Shown here: positions 7,981 to 16,323 of the stretch, in pieces | How positions within the stretch are numbered: position 1 is the stretch's first letter | Layout of the letters: each line of letters opens with the position of its first letter | Source: Actinophytocola sp044466355 | GTDB taxonomy: Bacteria; Actinomycetota; Actinomycetes; Mycobacteriales; Pseudonocardiaceae | Length of the DNA: 64,000 bases | Assembly (NCBI RefSeq): GCF_044466355.1 | Contig: NZ_JBITMQ010000018.1 | Coordinates: 142,739 to 206,738 of the forward strand | Direction: 5' to 3' | The notes under the pieces: generated by a model | What the model was told of the DNA's origin: nothing | The model's database searches: none | Seen by the model: only the letters and a program-made list of their open reading frames with translations | Program-made: the position numbers and the translations under genes

Positions 7981-8502
7981 TCACGAGGTGAACCCGTTGT
8001 CCCGCACGGTGATCGGCCGTCGCAGGTTGACCATCCCGGACGGGAACCCGTCGTACGGCTCGACGTCGGTGTAGCCGAGCCGGCGGTAGTACTCGACGAC
8101 GGCGGTGCGCTCTGGCTCGACGCTCACCACGACGCGGGTGAAGTAGTTCCGTGCCGCGTGCTGGTGGGCGCACGCCATCAGCAGCCGCCCGATGCCGCCG
8201 CGGTGGGCCGGGCGCACGTACAGCCGTTTCACCTCAGCTGTGCCCAACCCGCGCGACACGAGGCCCACGCAACCCGCGGGCTTGCCCGCGCGGTAGGCCA
8301 CCCACAGGCCGCCGGGCGGGCGGTAGACCTGCGCGAGTTCGCGCAGTTCCCGGCGCAGCGCCGGCGGGAGGTCGTCGACGGTGGCCGGTTCGCGCCACCC
8401 CGTCTCGACGCGGGTGACGGCCAGGTACTCGAAGACGAGGTCCGCCGCCGCCTTGACCGTGGCAGGTGTGGCGAACGCGTTCACGATTCCGACCAGCGCC
8501 AT
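7981..8502 (-). CDS. GNAT family N-acetyltransferase
   Basis: A 173-residue GNAT-fold acyltransferase. The acetyl-CoA pyrophosphate-binding motif is clear at about residues 92-109 (VKRLYVRPAHRGGIGRLLM), followed by EYYRRLGYTDVEPYDGFPS, the usual last strand. The acceptor is unknown. Only 6 bp separate its start from the dnaE2 stop, so it is very likely cotranscribed with the SOS mutasome genes, an association worth noting because GNATs are not part of the known mutasome. Confidence 0.88.
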   Translation of the reverse strand: MALVGIVNAFATPATVKAAADLVFEYLAVTRVETGWREPATVDDLPPALRRELRELAQVYRPPGGLWVAYRAGKPAGCVGLVSRGLGTAEVKRLYVRPAHRGGIGRLLMACAHQHAARNYFTRVVVSVEPERTAVVEYYRRLGYTDVEPYDGFPSGMVNLRRPITVRDNGFTS

Positions 8503-8508
8503 CGATCG

Positions 8509-11500
8509 TCAGCGGAAGTCCCGTGAGCGGCTGGGGATGCGCAGGTCCAGGTGCTCCAGGTGGTCGGCCTGCAGGCTGGTGACGCCCTCCGCGTTCTCCA
8601 CCACGCCGCGCACCAGCAGGGCCGAGGAGTTCCGCGCCGTCCTGCGGTAGCGGGTCCACAGGCCCTGTGTGCACACGACGTTCACCATGCCGGTCTCGTC
8701 TTCCAGGTTGAGGAACGTGACGCCGCCCGCCGTGGCCGGGCGTTGGCGGTGGGTCACCGCGCCGCCGACCAGTACTCGGGTGCCGCTCTTGACGTCCGGC
8801 AACGCGGCCACCGGCAGCGCGCCCTGGCCGGTGAGCCACTTGCGGACGAACTGCGTCGGGAAGCTGTCCGGTGACAGGCCCGTCGCCCACACGTCCGCCA
8901 CCGCGGTCTCGATGCCGTCCATGCCCGGCAACGGCGGGGCTTCCGCGCCGACCGTGGTGCCCGGTAAGCGGTCGGGGCGTTCGCCCGACACCGCGCCCGC
9001 TGCCCACAGCGCCTCGCGGCGGGCCAGGTCGAAGCCGCTGAACGCGCCGGCCGTGGCCAGGGCCTCCAGCTGGGCTCTGGTCAGCTGGGTTCGCCGTGCC
9101 AGGTCGGCCATGTCGCGGTACGGGCCGCGCTGTTCCCGCTCCGCCACGATCCTCTCCGCCAGGTCCTGGCCGATGGTGCGGACCGTGCCGAGTCCTGTGC
9201 GGACGGTCTGCTCGCCCGCCTCGTCCGGTTCCAGGGTCGCGTGCGGGTCGCTCCTGTTGATGTGCGGGCCCTGGACCGTGACACCGTGGCGGCGTGCGTC
9301 CGCGACCAGCGACTGCGGGCTGTAGAAGCCCATCGGCTGGGCCTTCAGCAGCGCCGCGCAGAACGCCGCCGGGTAGTACAGCTTGAACCACGCGCTCGCG
9401 AACACCAGGTACGCGAAGCTCAGCGCGTGGCTCTCCGGGAAACCGAAGTTCGCGAACGCCATCAGCTTCTCGTAGATCCGGCCCGCCAGCTCCTCGTCGA
9501 TGCCGTGCCCGGCCGCACCCTCGTAGAACCGTTCCCGCAGGCGTTCCATGCGTCTCGTCGACCGCTTGGCGCCCATGGCCCTGCGCAGCTCGTCGGCCTC
9601 CGCGGCGCTGAAGTCGGCGACGTCCACCGCCATCTGCATCAGCTGTTCCTGGAACAGCGGCACACCCTTGGTCTTGCGGAGCGCGTTCTCCAGCAGCGGG
9701 TGGTCGTAGGTGATCGGCTCCTTCCCGTTGGCCCTGCGGATGTACGGGTGGACCGAGCCGCCCTGGATCGGGCCGGGGCGGATCAGCGCCACCTCCACCA
9801 CGAGGTCGTAGAACTCCTTCGGTTTCAGGCGCGGCAGGGTCGCCATCTGCGCCCGGCTCTCCACCTGGAACACGCCGACCGAGTCGGCCTTCCGCAGCAT
9901 CGCGTAGACCTTCTCGTCCGCCAGGTCCAGCTTGTCGATGTCCACCTCGACGCCGTGGTGCTCGGCGACGAACTCGACCATGTACCGCAACGCGGACAGC
10001 ATGCCGAGGCCGAGCAGGTCGAACTTCACGAGACCGATCGCCGCGCAGTCGTCCTTGTCCCACTGCAGGACCGTGCGCTTGTCCATGCGTGCCCGCTCCA
10101 CCGGGCACACCTCGCTGACCGGGCGGTCGCAGATCACCATGCCGCCCGAGTGGATGCCCAGGTGCCGCGGGAAGTCCTCCAGCTGACCGGCCAGCTCCAG
10201 CACCGTCACCGGCACGTCGTGGTCGTTCTCGCCGACGGTCTCCTTCACCGGCGCCCACCGGTCGATCTGCTTGCTCCACGCGTCCTGCTGGCCCGGCGAG
10301 TACCCGAGCGCCTTCGCCATGTCACGCACCGCGGACTTCGCCCGGTACGCGATCACGTTCGCCACCTGCGCCGCGTGCCGCCGGTCGTAGCGCTCGTACA
10401 CGTACTGGATCGCCTCTTCGCGGCGGTCGGACTCGATGTCCAGGTCGATGTCCGGTGGGCCGTCGCGGGCCGGGGCCAGGAACCGTTCGAACAGCAGGTC
10501 CCAGCGGACCGCGTCGACCTTCGTGATGCCCAGCGCGTAGCAGACCGCCGAGTTGGCCGCGGAACCCCGGCCCTGGCAGTAGATCCCCCTGCTCCGGCAG
10601 AAGTCCACGATGTCGGCGACGATCAGGAAGTAGCCGGGGAAACCCAGATCCTCGATCACCGCCAGCTCGTGGTCCAGCTGCGCGTACGCCTTCTGCGCCT
10701 GCTCGCGGGTGCCGTACCGGACGAGCGCGCCCGCGAACGTCTTGTCCCGCAACAGTTCGATCTCGCTGCGACCGTCCGATTCGAACGGCGGCAGGTTCGG
10801 CGCCACCAGCCGGAGGTCGAACGACAGCTGCAGCCCCAGCGCCGCGGAACGCTGCACCACACCGGGGTAGCGGGCGAACCGCCGTTTCATCTCCTCGCCG
10901 GAACGCAGGTAGGCGGTCGGCGCGGGCGGCAGCCAGCCGTCCATGTCGTCCAGGCTCCGTCTGGCCCGCACCGCGGCCATCGCCGCCGCCAGCTCGCCGC
11001 GGTGCGGTTGCGCGTAGTGCACGGCGTTCGTCGCGACCACCGGCAACCGCAGCTCGAGCGCCATCTCGGCGAGCAGGTCGTTGTGCCGGGTGTCGAGCGG
11101 CAGGCCGTGGTCGATCAGCTCGACGTAGGTGTGGTCGCGGCCGAACGTGTCCGCCAGCCGGTACAGCTGCGTGAACGCCGCGTCCGGCCCGCGTTCGGTC
11201 AGGGCGCGCCGCACGGACGCCTTGCGGCAGCCGGTGAGCACCACGACGTCGCCGCGGGTCTGGTCGACGACGTCGTCGAAGTCGTAGACGGGGCGGCCCT
11301 TCTCGCTCTCGTCGGCGAGCTGGCCGTCGGTGATCGCACGGCACAACCTGCCGTAGCCGGGCACGCCGGTCGCCAGCAGCAGCAGGTGGTCGCCCTCCGG
11401 GTCGGCGACCCCGTTCTGCGGCTGGGTGAGGCCCAGGCTCAGCTCGGTGCCGAACACCGTGCGGACCCCCAGCTCCCGCGCCGCCTCGGCGAACCGGACC

Positions 11501-11820
11501 ACGCCGTACATGCCGTCGTGGTCGGTGATCGCGATGGCGTCCAGGCCGAGCAGCGCCGCGGACTCCACCAGCTCCTCCGGGTGGCTCGCCCCGTCGAGGA
11601 AGCTGAAGTTGGAGTGGCAGTGCAGCTCCGCGTACGGGACGCGGACGTCGCTGCCCGCGAGGTCGGTGACGCTGGGCGGGCCAACGCCCGCGGGCGCGGT
11701 GTAGCGCTCGCGTTTGTGTGTCCACGCGGGACTGTCGCCGCCGTCGCCCTGGGGTTGCGGACGTCCGGAGAGGATCCGTTCGACTTCCGACCACCGCACC
11801 GGCGGGTTGTTCCACCCCAT
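8509..11820 (-). CDS. dnaE2: error-prone DNA polymerase III alpha subunit DnaE2
   Basis: A C-family polymerase of 1103 residues, the catalytic subunit of damage-induced translesion synthesis. It shows the PHP domain (YAELHCHSNFSFLDGASHPEEL and AITDHDGMYGVVRF, about residues 45-100), the polymerase active-site PDIDLDIESDRR around residue 455, YCQGRGSAANSAVCYALGIT just before it, helix-hairpin-helix sequences and a C-terminal OB fold (LNLEDETGMVNVV). The short N-terminus MGWNNPPVRWSEVERIL is typical of DnaE2 rather than DnaE1. ATG 11820 overlaps the stop of the small Cys4 gene (TGATG). It acts with ImuA' and ImuB. Confidence 0.96.
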   Translation of the reverse strand: MGWNNPPVRWSEVERILSGRPQPQGDGGDSPAWTHKRERYTAPAGVGPPSVTDLAGSDVRVPYAELHCHSNFSFLDGASHPEELVESAALLGLDAIAITDHDGMYGVVRFAEAARELGVRTVFGTELSLGLTQPQNGVADPEGDHLLLLATGVPGYGRLCRAITDGQLADESEKGRPVYDFDDVVDQTRGDVVVLTGCRKASVRRALTERGPDAAFTQLYRLADTFGRDHTYVELIDHGLPLDTRHNDLLAEMALELRLPVVATNAVHYAQPHRGELAAAMAAVRARRSLDDMDGWLPPAPTAYLRSGEEMKRRFARYPGVVQRSAALGLQLSFDLRLVAPNLPPFESDGRSEIELLRDKTFAGALVRYGTREQAQKAYAQLDHELAVIEDLGFPGYFLIVADIVDFCRSRGIYCQGRGSAANSAVCYALGITKVDAVRWDLLFERFLAPARDGPPDIDLDIESDRREEAIQYVYERYDRRHAAQVANVIAYRAKSAVRDMAKALGYSPGQQDAWSKQIDRWAPVKETVGENDHDVPVTVLELAGQLEDFPRHLGIHSGGMVICDRPVSEVCPVERARMDKRTVLQWDKDDCAAIGLVKFDLLGLGMLSALRYMVEFVAEHHGVEVDIDKLDLADEKVYAMLRKADSVGVFQVESRAQMATLPRLKPKEFYDLVVEVALIRPGPIQGGSVHPYIRRANGKEPITYDHPLLENALRKTKGVPLFQEQLMQMAVDVADFSAAEADELRRAMGAKRSTRRMERLRERFYEGAAGHGIDEELAGRIYEKLMAFANFGFPESHALSFAYLVFASAWFKLYYPAAFCAALLKAQPMGFYSPQSLVADARRHGVTVQGPHINRSDPHATLEPDEAGEQTVRTGLGTVRTIGQDLAERIVAEREQRGPYRDMADLARRTQLTRAQLEALATAGAFSGFDLARREALWAAGAVSGERPDRLPGTTVGAEAPPLPGMDGIETAVADVWATGLSPDSFPTQFVRKWLTGQGALPVAALPDVKSGTRVLVGGAVTHRQRPATAGGVTFLNLEDETGMVNVVCTQGLWTRYRRTARNSSALLVRGVVENAEGVTSLQADHLEHLDLRIPSRSRDFR

Positions 11821-12017
11821 CAGCGCACTCTGACGTTCTCCGTGCTGCGGCGCGGAAAAGGGATGACCAGGTCGAGGCCGTCCATCTCGTCGGCCAGACC
11901 GTCGGACAGGGTCGTGCGCGCCGGGTACCCCGCCATGCACACGGGGTTCGGGTGTCCGGTGACGAACGTTCGGCAGCTCGCGTTGGCGAACGGGCATGCC
12001 GGGCAGGGCTTGGGCAT
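11820..12017 (-). CDS. 65-residue Cys4 protein between imuB and dnaE2
   Basis: A small protein I do not recognise. It begins MPKPCPACPFANASC and carries four cysteines (5, 8, 15, 27; C-x2-C-x6-C-x11-C), which suggests zinc or an iron-sulfur site, followed by an acidic middle (DGLADEMDGLD) and a basic C-terminus. Its ATG overlaps the imuB stop and its stop overlaps the dnaE2 start, both as TGATG, so it is locked translationally between the two mutasome genes. A role with ImuB and DnaE2 is suggested by position only. The tight two-sided coupling makes it very unlikely to be a chance ORF. Confidence 0.8.
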   Translation of the reverse strand: MPKPCPACPFANASCRTFVTGHPNPVCMAGYPARTTLSDGLADEMDGLDLVIPFPRRSTENVRVR

Positions 12018-13567
12018 CAGTCGTAGATTCCTTCCACTGTCCACCGCTCCTCGGAAAGGACCAGGAGCAGCGCGGTCTGGGTGTCGTCTTCGTCGAGCAG
12101 GACCTGCAGGCGGGCGCGCCGGCACGGGTTGATCCACCAGCGCGCGTCGGTGGCCCACGGCCCGGCCCACGCGTGCACGCGGCGCGGCCGGCCGCCGTCG
12201 ACCGAGACCTGGCACGGCCGGCCGGTCAGCTCGTGGCGCGCGCTGATGTCGACCGGGCGGCCCTGTTCGTCGAACACCTTGGCGGGCAAGGGTTTCGCGA
12301 GGACCGTGGCTGGTGACGGGGTGGGCAGGCGGCCCGGCCACGGCGCGTCCGGGGCGCGGCGCGGGGCCCGTTCGTCGCCCCACGGGATCAGCCGCACCTG
12401 CTCGCCGGGGTCGCGGCCGCCGCCGAGCACCGGGGTGACCACGGCCTCCGGGCCGAGGAGACCCTGCACGTGGACCATGGCGCGGCCCGCGCGTTCGTCG
12501 GCCTCCGCGCGGCCCGCGCCGCGCCACAGGTCGAGCTGCAGCGCGGTGCCGTCCACGACCTCCACCGGTTCGAGGCGCAGCCGGACCACGCCCGCGGACG
12601 GCCGCCCGTTCGCGCCGGTCAGCCAGCCGTCGAGCTGCCAGCGGACGCGGTCGGCGATGCCGCCCGGGGTCAGCGGTTCCGCGCACCGCCACACCCGCTC
12701 GTGCTCTTCGCCGTTGGCGGTCAACGCGTGGATGCCGAGGCGGGTGCAGGCGAGGCCGTGCGCGGCGAGACCGCTGTGCAGCTTCTCCGCGAGGGTGCGG
12801 CCGACGAACGCGGCCGCGTCCACCCGCTCCACCGGCGGGTCGAGCGCCTCGGCGACCACCAGGTCGGGCGGTGGCCTGCGGCGGGACGGCGGCCGTTCCT
12901 CCGCGCCGCGGGCCAGCCGGTGCGCCAGCACCGCGTCGGCGCCGAAACGGGCGGAGACGTCCTTCTCCGGCACCGCCGCGAACGCGCCCAGCGTGCGCAG
13001 GCCGAGGCGCCGCAACAGGTCGACGAGGTCGGACCGGTGGTGGCCCTCGGCGGGCCGGTGCAGCTCCCGGACGCTCAGCGGCGCCAGGAACTCCGGGCTC
13101 GTGCCCGGCGGGACCAGCAGCCCGCGCCGGGCGGCGAGGACGGCCGCGAACAACCCGTCGGCCACGCCGATCTCGCACTCCGCGCCCGTGCGCTCGGCGA
13201 CCTGGTCGATCAGGCGTTCCGCGGCGCGTTCCTCGCCGCCGAAGTAGCCGGCGGGGCCGCGGGCAGGGACCGCGACCACGCCAGGTCTGATGATCTCGAC
13301 GCCGACCGCCAGCTCCTCGACGGCCGCGGCGACGGGTTCGAACAGCCGCGCGTCCCGCACCGGGTCGTCGTCGAAGACGACCAGCTCGGGGCAGCGGCCC
13401 TGCGCGTCACGGCGGCGCATGCCCCTGCGGACCCCCTCGGCGCGCGCGAGCGCGGAACAGGCCACGACGAGGTTGGCCGACACCACCGCCACCGGCTGGT
13501 GCGGGGTCAGCCTGGCCGCCGCCGACGCGGCCGTCACCGGCCAGTCAGGGCACCACACGACGAGCAT
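12017..13567 (-). CDS. imuB: Y-family polymerase-like mutasome protein ImuB
   Basis: A 516-residue catalytically degenerate Y-family protein that docks DnaE2 to the sliding clamp. The motif I region is VVWCPDWP, and the usual S-x-D-E segment is replaced by VVAVPARG (about residues 97-104), so polymerase residues are missing, as in other ImuBs. A clamp-binding QLDLW lies at 344-348, matching the QLPLW motif described for M. tuberculosis ImuB. An ATG at 13588 would start inside the -10 element (13584-13589), so ATG 13567 is taken as the start. An SOS box precedes it. Confidence 0.94.
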   Translation of the reverse strand: MLVVWCPDWPVTAASAAARLTPHQPVAVVSANLVVACSALARAEGVRRGMRRRDAQGRCPELVVFDDDPVRDARLFEPVAAAVEELAVGVEIIRPGVVAVPARGPAGYFGGEERAAERLIDQVAERTGAECEIGVADGLFAAVLAARRGLLVPPGTSPEFLAPLSVRELHRPAEGHHRSDLVDLLRRLGLRTLGAFAAVPEKDVSARFGADAVLAHRLARGAEERPPSRRRPPPDLVVAEALDPPVERVDAAAFVGRTLAEKLHSGLAAHGLACTRLGIHALTANGEEHERVWRCAEPLTPGGIADRVRWQLDGWLTGANGRPSAGVVRLRLEPVEVVDGTALQLDLWRGAGRAEADERAGRAMVHVQGLLGPEAVVTPVLGGGRDPGEQVRLIPWGDERAPRRAPDAPWPGRLPTPSPATVLAKPLPAKVFDEQGRPVDISARHELTGRPCQVSVDGGRPRRVHAWAGPWATDARWWINPCRRARLQVLLDEDDTQTALLLVLSEERWTVEGIYD

Positions 13568-13580
13568 CCGTTCCACGCGG

Positions 13581-13596
13581 TCGAACATACGTTCGA
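13581..13596. promoter_or_regulatory. LexA (SOS) box upstream of imuB
   Basis: TCGAACATACGTTCGA is a perfect palindrome of the actinobacterial SOS-box type (TCGAAC-N4-GTTCGA). It covers the -10 element and part of the spacer of the imuB promoter, which is the expected position for LexA repression. Confidence 0.93.
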
Positions 13597-13612
13597 ACGA
13601 TCAGGTCGTCAA
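13584..13612 (-). promoter_or_regulatory. imuB promoter
   Basis: On the minus strand TTGACG (13607-13612), a 17-bp spacer and TATGTT (13584-13589) form a good sigma-70-type promoter. Transcription would begin near 13577, about 10 nt ahead of the chosen ATG at 13567, which rules out the ATG at 13588. Confidence 0.82.
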
Positions 13613-13649
13613 GCGGAATGGGAAAGTCCTTGCACCCCAAGGGGAATCC

Positions 13650-14351
13650 CTAGGAAACGGCCACGTCCACACGGCGCCGTCCACTGTCGAACGGGAGGTA
13701 CCGCGCCACCGGCGCGACGACACCGTTCTCCGCCGGGAGGAGCGCCTCCGCCCGCACGGGACGGGCGGCCGCACCCCGCCCCCGCGCGGCGATGACGGTT
13801 TCGCGCGCCTCGAGGAAGCCGTGGCCGTCGCCGATGCCCGCCCACCGGACACGGGACGGCGTCAGCTCCAGGTCCGCGCCGGGCCACGAGCCGACCGAGA
13901 CGAGCACGGCCCCGCGATGACGAGCCCGCGCGGACAGCCGGCGGAGGTGGGAGTCGCCCAGACGGGCGGGGTCCACCGCGACGAGGTCCATGCCGTCGAG
14001 CAACGCCGCCACGACCGCGGGCAACTGCGCGCCGGGATGCCGGACCAGGGCGAGCCGGTCGACCGCGACGCCGAGCTCCGCCGCCGCGCGCAGGCCGAGA
14101 TCGGGCAGGCCGACCAGCGCCGCCCACGAACCCGTGTCCGTCGGTGGCGCCAGCAACGCGAACAGGAGCGACGTCGAGCCGCGGACGGACACCGTGACAC
14201 CCCGCCGCAGTCCGCCCCACGGGAACAGGTCGGCGAGGGCCGGGTGCACGGGTAGCATCCGAGCCCGGTCGTCCGGGGCGGACGCGAGGTCGCTGGCCAC
14301 TCCCACCGCACCAGAAGCGGCCAGCGACGACGCTGCACCCAACGCCGGCAT
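13650..14351 (-). CDS. imuA': mutasome accessory protein ImuA' (RecA-like)
   Basis: A 233-residue RecA-fold protein that, with ImuB and DnaE2, forms the SOS mutasome. It shows the HPALADLFPWGGLRRGVTVSVRGSTSL-type segment, in which the Walker A loop is degraded (no GKT), then WAALVGLPDLGLRAAAELGV and LVAVDPARLGDSHLRRL. ATG 14351 is preferred over GTG 14366 because GGGAGTGAGG lies about 9 nt upstream. imuB follows after 82 bp with its own SOS promoter. An SOS box lies at 14401. Confidence 0.92.
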   Translation of the reverse strand: MPALGAASSLAASGAVGVASDLASAPDDRARMLPVHPALADLFPWGGLRRGVTVSVRGSTSLLFALLAPPTDTGSWAALVGLPDLGLRAAAELGVAVDRLALVRHPGAQLPAVVAALLDGMDLVAVDPARLGDSHLRRLSARARHRGAVLVSVGSWPGADLELTPSRVRWAGIGDGHGFLEARETVIAARGRGAAARPVRAEALLPAENGVVAPVARYLPFDSGRRRVDVAVS

Positions 14352-14660
14352 TCGCACACACCTCACTCCCCCGCCAGGCGCTGCGGGGAAGGCAGCGAAC
14401 TCGAACGCCTGTTCGATAGTAGCACGGGTCCGGCGTCGAACGCGAGCCCATCCACCGTGTCGCCACTTCGGCTCCGGAAAACAAACCGCGGGTCCCGCGA
14501 AAGTGCGGATTTGTCAACGAGCTACAACCAATTGCCGTGAACTTGTCACCGGGCGGACAAACCGTCGGTTTGTTCCGTGCTCCTGTGACATCTCGGAGCC
14601 GGGGTTCGATACACGTAGTGCCACCGTTCGACGGCGCGCGGTGGTGATTGGGGGCAGCAC
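14352..14660. other. intergenic region between imuA' and a PucR-type gene
   Basis: This divergent intergenic stretch holds the imuA' SOS box on one side. On the other is a 17-nt palindrome, ACAAACCG-T-CGGTTTGT at 14557-14573, about 90 bp ahead of the regulator gene, and it could be an operator. A GGGGG ribosome site precedes the ATG at 14661. No further gene is visible. Confidence 0.6.
14401..14421 (-). promoter_or_regulatory. LexA (SOS) box and -10 element of imuA'
   Basis: TCGAACGCCTGTTCGA at 14401-14416 is a perfect SOS box. On the minus strand a -10-like TACTAT (14416-14421) abuts it, so LexA would cover the transcription start. The -35 is not clear. The imuA' start codon is 50 bp downstream. 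Confidence 0.9.
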
Positions 14661-15890
14661 ATGACGGTCGAGTTCCAGCTCGACAACGCCCTGCCCCGGC
14701 CGCTCGCCGAGGTTCTGCGGCCGGAGCTGGCTAGCCTTGCCACGGAGGTCATCGACGAGATACGCGCCAAAATCCCCAACTACGCGCGACCGCTCGACGG
14801 CCCGTACGGCAAGTCCATCCAGGCAGGCGTGCACTACGCGCTGACCTTGTTCATCGAACAGATCGCGAATCCCGACGCGTCCGCGCACAAATGCTACGAG
14901 GTCCACCAGAAACTCGGCCAGAACGAGATGCGTGAAGGCCGCAGCCTCGACGACCTGCAGGCCGCGTACCGCATCGGCGCACGCGTGTCGTGGCGGCGGG
15001 TGATGCGGATCGGCAAGCGGAACGGGCTGTCGTCCGCGGTGATGTCGCAGCTCGCCGACTCCGTGTTCGCCTACATGGACAAGCTCGCGTCGGTCGCGCT
15101 CGACGGGTACCTCGAGGCCAAGGCCACCTCGGCGGGCGCGCTGGAGACGTGGCGGCGCCGGCTCCTCGGCATGGTCCTGCAGACCCCGCCCGCGCCGCCC
15201 GCCGCGATCGCTGAGCTGGCGCAGCTGATCGGGTGGAGCGTGCCGGAGAAGGCGTCGCCGATCGCCGTCCACACACTGCCCGGCACCGGCCACAACCAGC
15301 GCAAACCCACCCTGGAAGCGGACGTGCTCGCCGACCTCGACGGCATCGAGCCGCGACTGCTGGTGCCCGGCGAGGTGACCGACGCGCGGCTCGCGGTGAT
15401 CCGGGCCGCGCTGCCGCAGTGCCGCCTCGCCATCGGCCCGGCCGTGCGGCTGGACTCGGTCGCGTACGCGTTGCGGTGGGCGCGCAAGGCGTTGACGCTC
15501 GCGCAGCAGGGGGTGCTGCCGGACCGGCAGGTGATCCGCTGCGAACAGCACCTGTCGACGGTGCTCGTGCATTCCGACGACCGGCTGCTCACCACCCTGC
15601 GGGACCGGCTGCTGGCGCCGTTGCGCGGGCTGACCACCAAGCAGCGGGAACGCATGCTGGAGACGTTGCGGGCGTGGCTGGACGTGCAGGGCAGCGTGCC
15701 GGACATGGCGGCGCTGCTGGACGTGCACCCGCAGACCGTGCGCTACCGGATGCGGCAGCTGGAGCAGGCTCTCGGCGCGCTGCTGCACGACCCGCACCAG
15801 CGGTTCGAACTGGAACTGGTACTGCGCGCCACCCCACCACGGCGCCGCGACCACGAGGTGGTACTCCCGGCACAGCGCGACCGCCGCTAG
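14661..15890 (+). CDS. PucR/CdaR-type helix-turn-helix regulator
   Basis: A 409-residue cytoplasmic regulator. The N-terminal half is an all-helical RsbRD-like sensor region (about residues 10-160, with HKCYEVHQKLGQNEMREGRSLDDLQAAYRIGARVSWRR). The C-terminal PucR helix-turn-helix is at about 325-395 (LLAPLRGLTTKQRERMLETLRAWLDVQGSVPDMAALLDVHPQTVRYRMRQLE). Members of this group respond to metabolites in purine, carbon or amino-acid catabolism, but nothing here names the effector. It is followed after 10 bp by a zinc-ribbon gene. Confidence 0.88.
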   Translation: MTVEFQLDNALPRPLAEVLRPELASLATEVIDEIRAKIPNYARPLDGPYGKSIQAGVHYALTLFIEQIANPDASAHKCYEVHQKLGQNEMREGRSLDDLQAAYRIGARVSWRRVMRIGKRNGLSSAVMSQLADSVFAYMDKLASVALDGYLEAKATSAGALETWRRRLLGMVLQTPPAPPAAIAELAQLIGWSVPEKASPIAVHTLPGTGHNQRKPTLEADVLADLDGIEPRLLVPGEVTDARLAVIRAALPQCRLAIGPAVRLDSVAYALRWARKALTLAQQGVLPDRQVIRCEQHLSTVLVHSDDRLLTTLRDRLLAPLRGLTTKQRERMLETLRAWLDVQGSVPDMAALLDVHPQTVRYRMRQLEQALGALLHDPHQRFELELVLRATPPRRRDHEVVLPAQRDRR

Positions 15891-15900
15891 TGCTGTGTGC

Positions 15901-16266
15901 ATGATGGTGCCCGTGACCACCGACGAGGAGCGCGAATCGCTGGCACAGGAGTTGCTCCGGCTGAGCCTTCCTGAGCTGGTGGACGTACTTCGCCGTGTGC
16001 TGCCCGTGCACGCGGAGCAGGACGGCACGGTGCCCACCACGCTGGCCCTCGCCAAGATCTTCCGGCTACCAGGCCAAGACGGGGCCACGACCGAGCCGCT
16101 CATCGAGGCGGTCGCCTGGCCGGACCGGCACCACTACGACGGTGGCTTCGGGCCGGAGCCTGCCAACCACGAGCAGGGCACCTGCCCCGGCTGCGGCCTC
16201 GAAGTGGCCGCCACGGCCAAGCGGGCCTTCTGCCCTCTGTGCGGAACGCTCTGCTGGCTCACCTGA
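15901..16266 (+). CDS. small zinc-ribbon protein
   Basis: A 121-residue protein of unknown role. The N-terminal half is helical (EERESLAQELLRLSLPELVDVLRRVLPV). The C-terminus carries a zinc ribbon, CPGCGLEV..AKRAFCPLCGTLCW, with two C-x2-C pairs. The start is uncertain: ATG 15901 is used, and GTG 15919 is possible. It lies close behind the PucR-type gene and may be cotranscribed. A strong hairpin terminator follows. Confidence 0.7.
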   Translation: MMVPVTTDEERESLAQELLRLSLPELVDVLRRVLPVHAEQDGTVPTTLALAKIFRLPGQDGATTEPLIEAVAWPDRHHYDGGFGPEPANHEQGTCPGCGLEVAATAKRAFCPLCGTLCWLT

Positions 16267-16272
16267 CGCGAG

Positions 16273-16314
16273 AAGGACCTCTTCCTCACAGTTGGGTGCG
16301 AGGAAGAGGTCCTT
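16273..16314. terminator. bidirectional hairpin terminator
   Basis: A 15-bp perfect stem (16273-16287 with 16300-16314; left arm AAGGACCTCTTCCTC) closes a 12-nt loop. It lies between the convergent zinc-ribbon gene and the last gene of the secreted-protein operon. Confidence 0.88.
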
Positions 16315-16323
16315 CAGCGTGGG

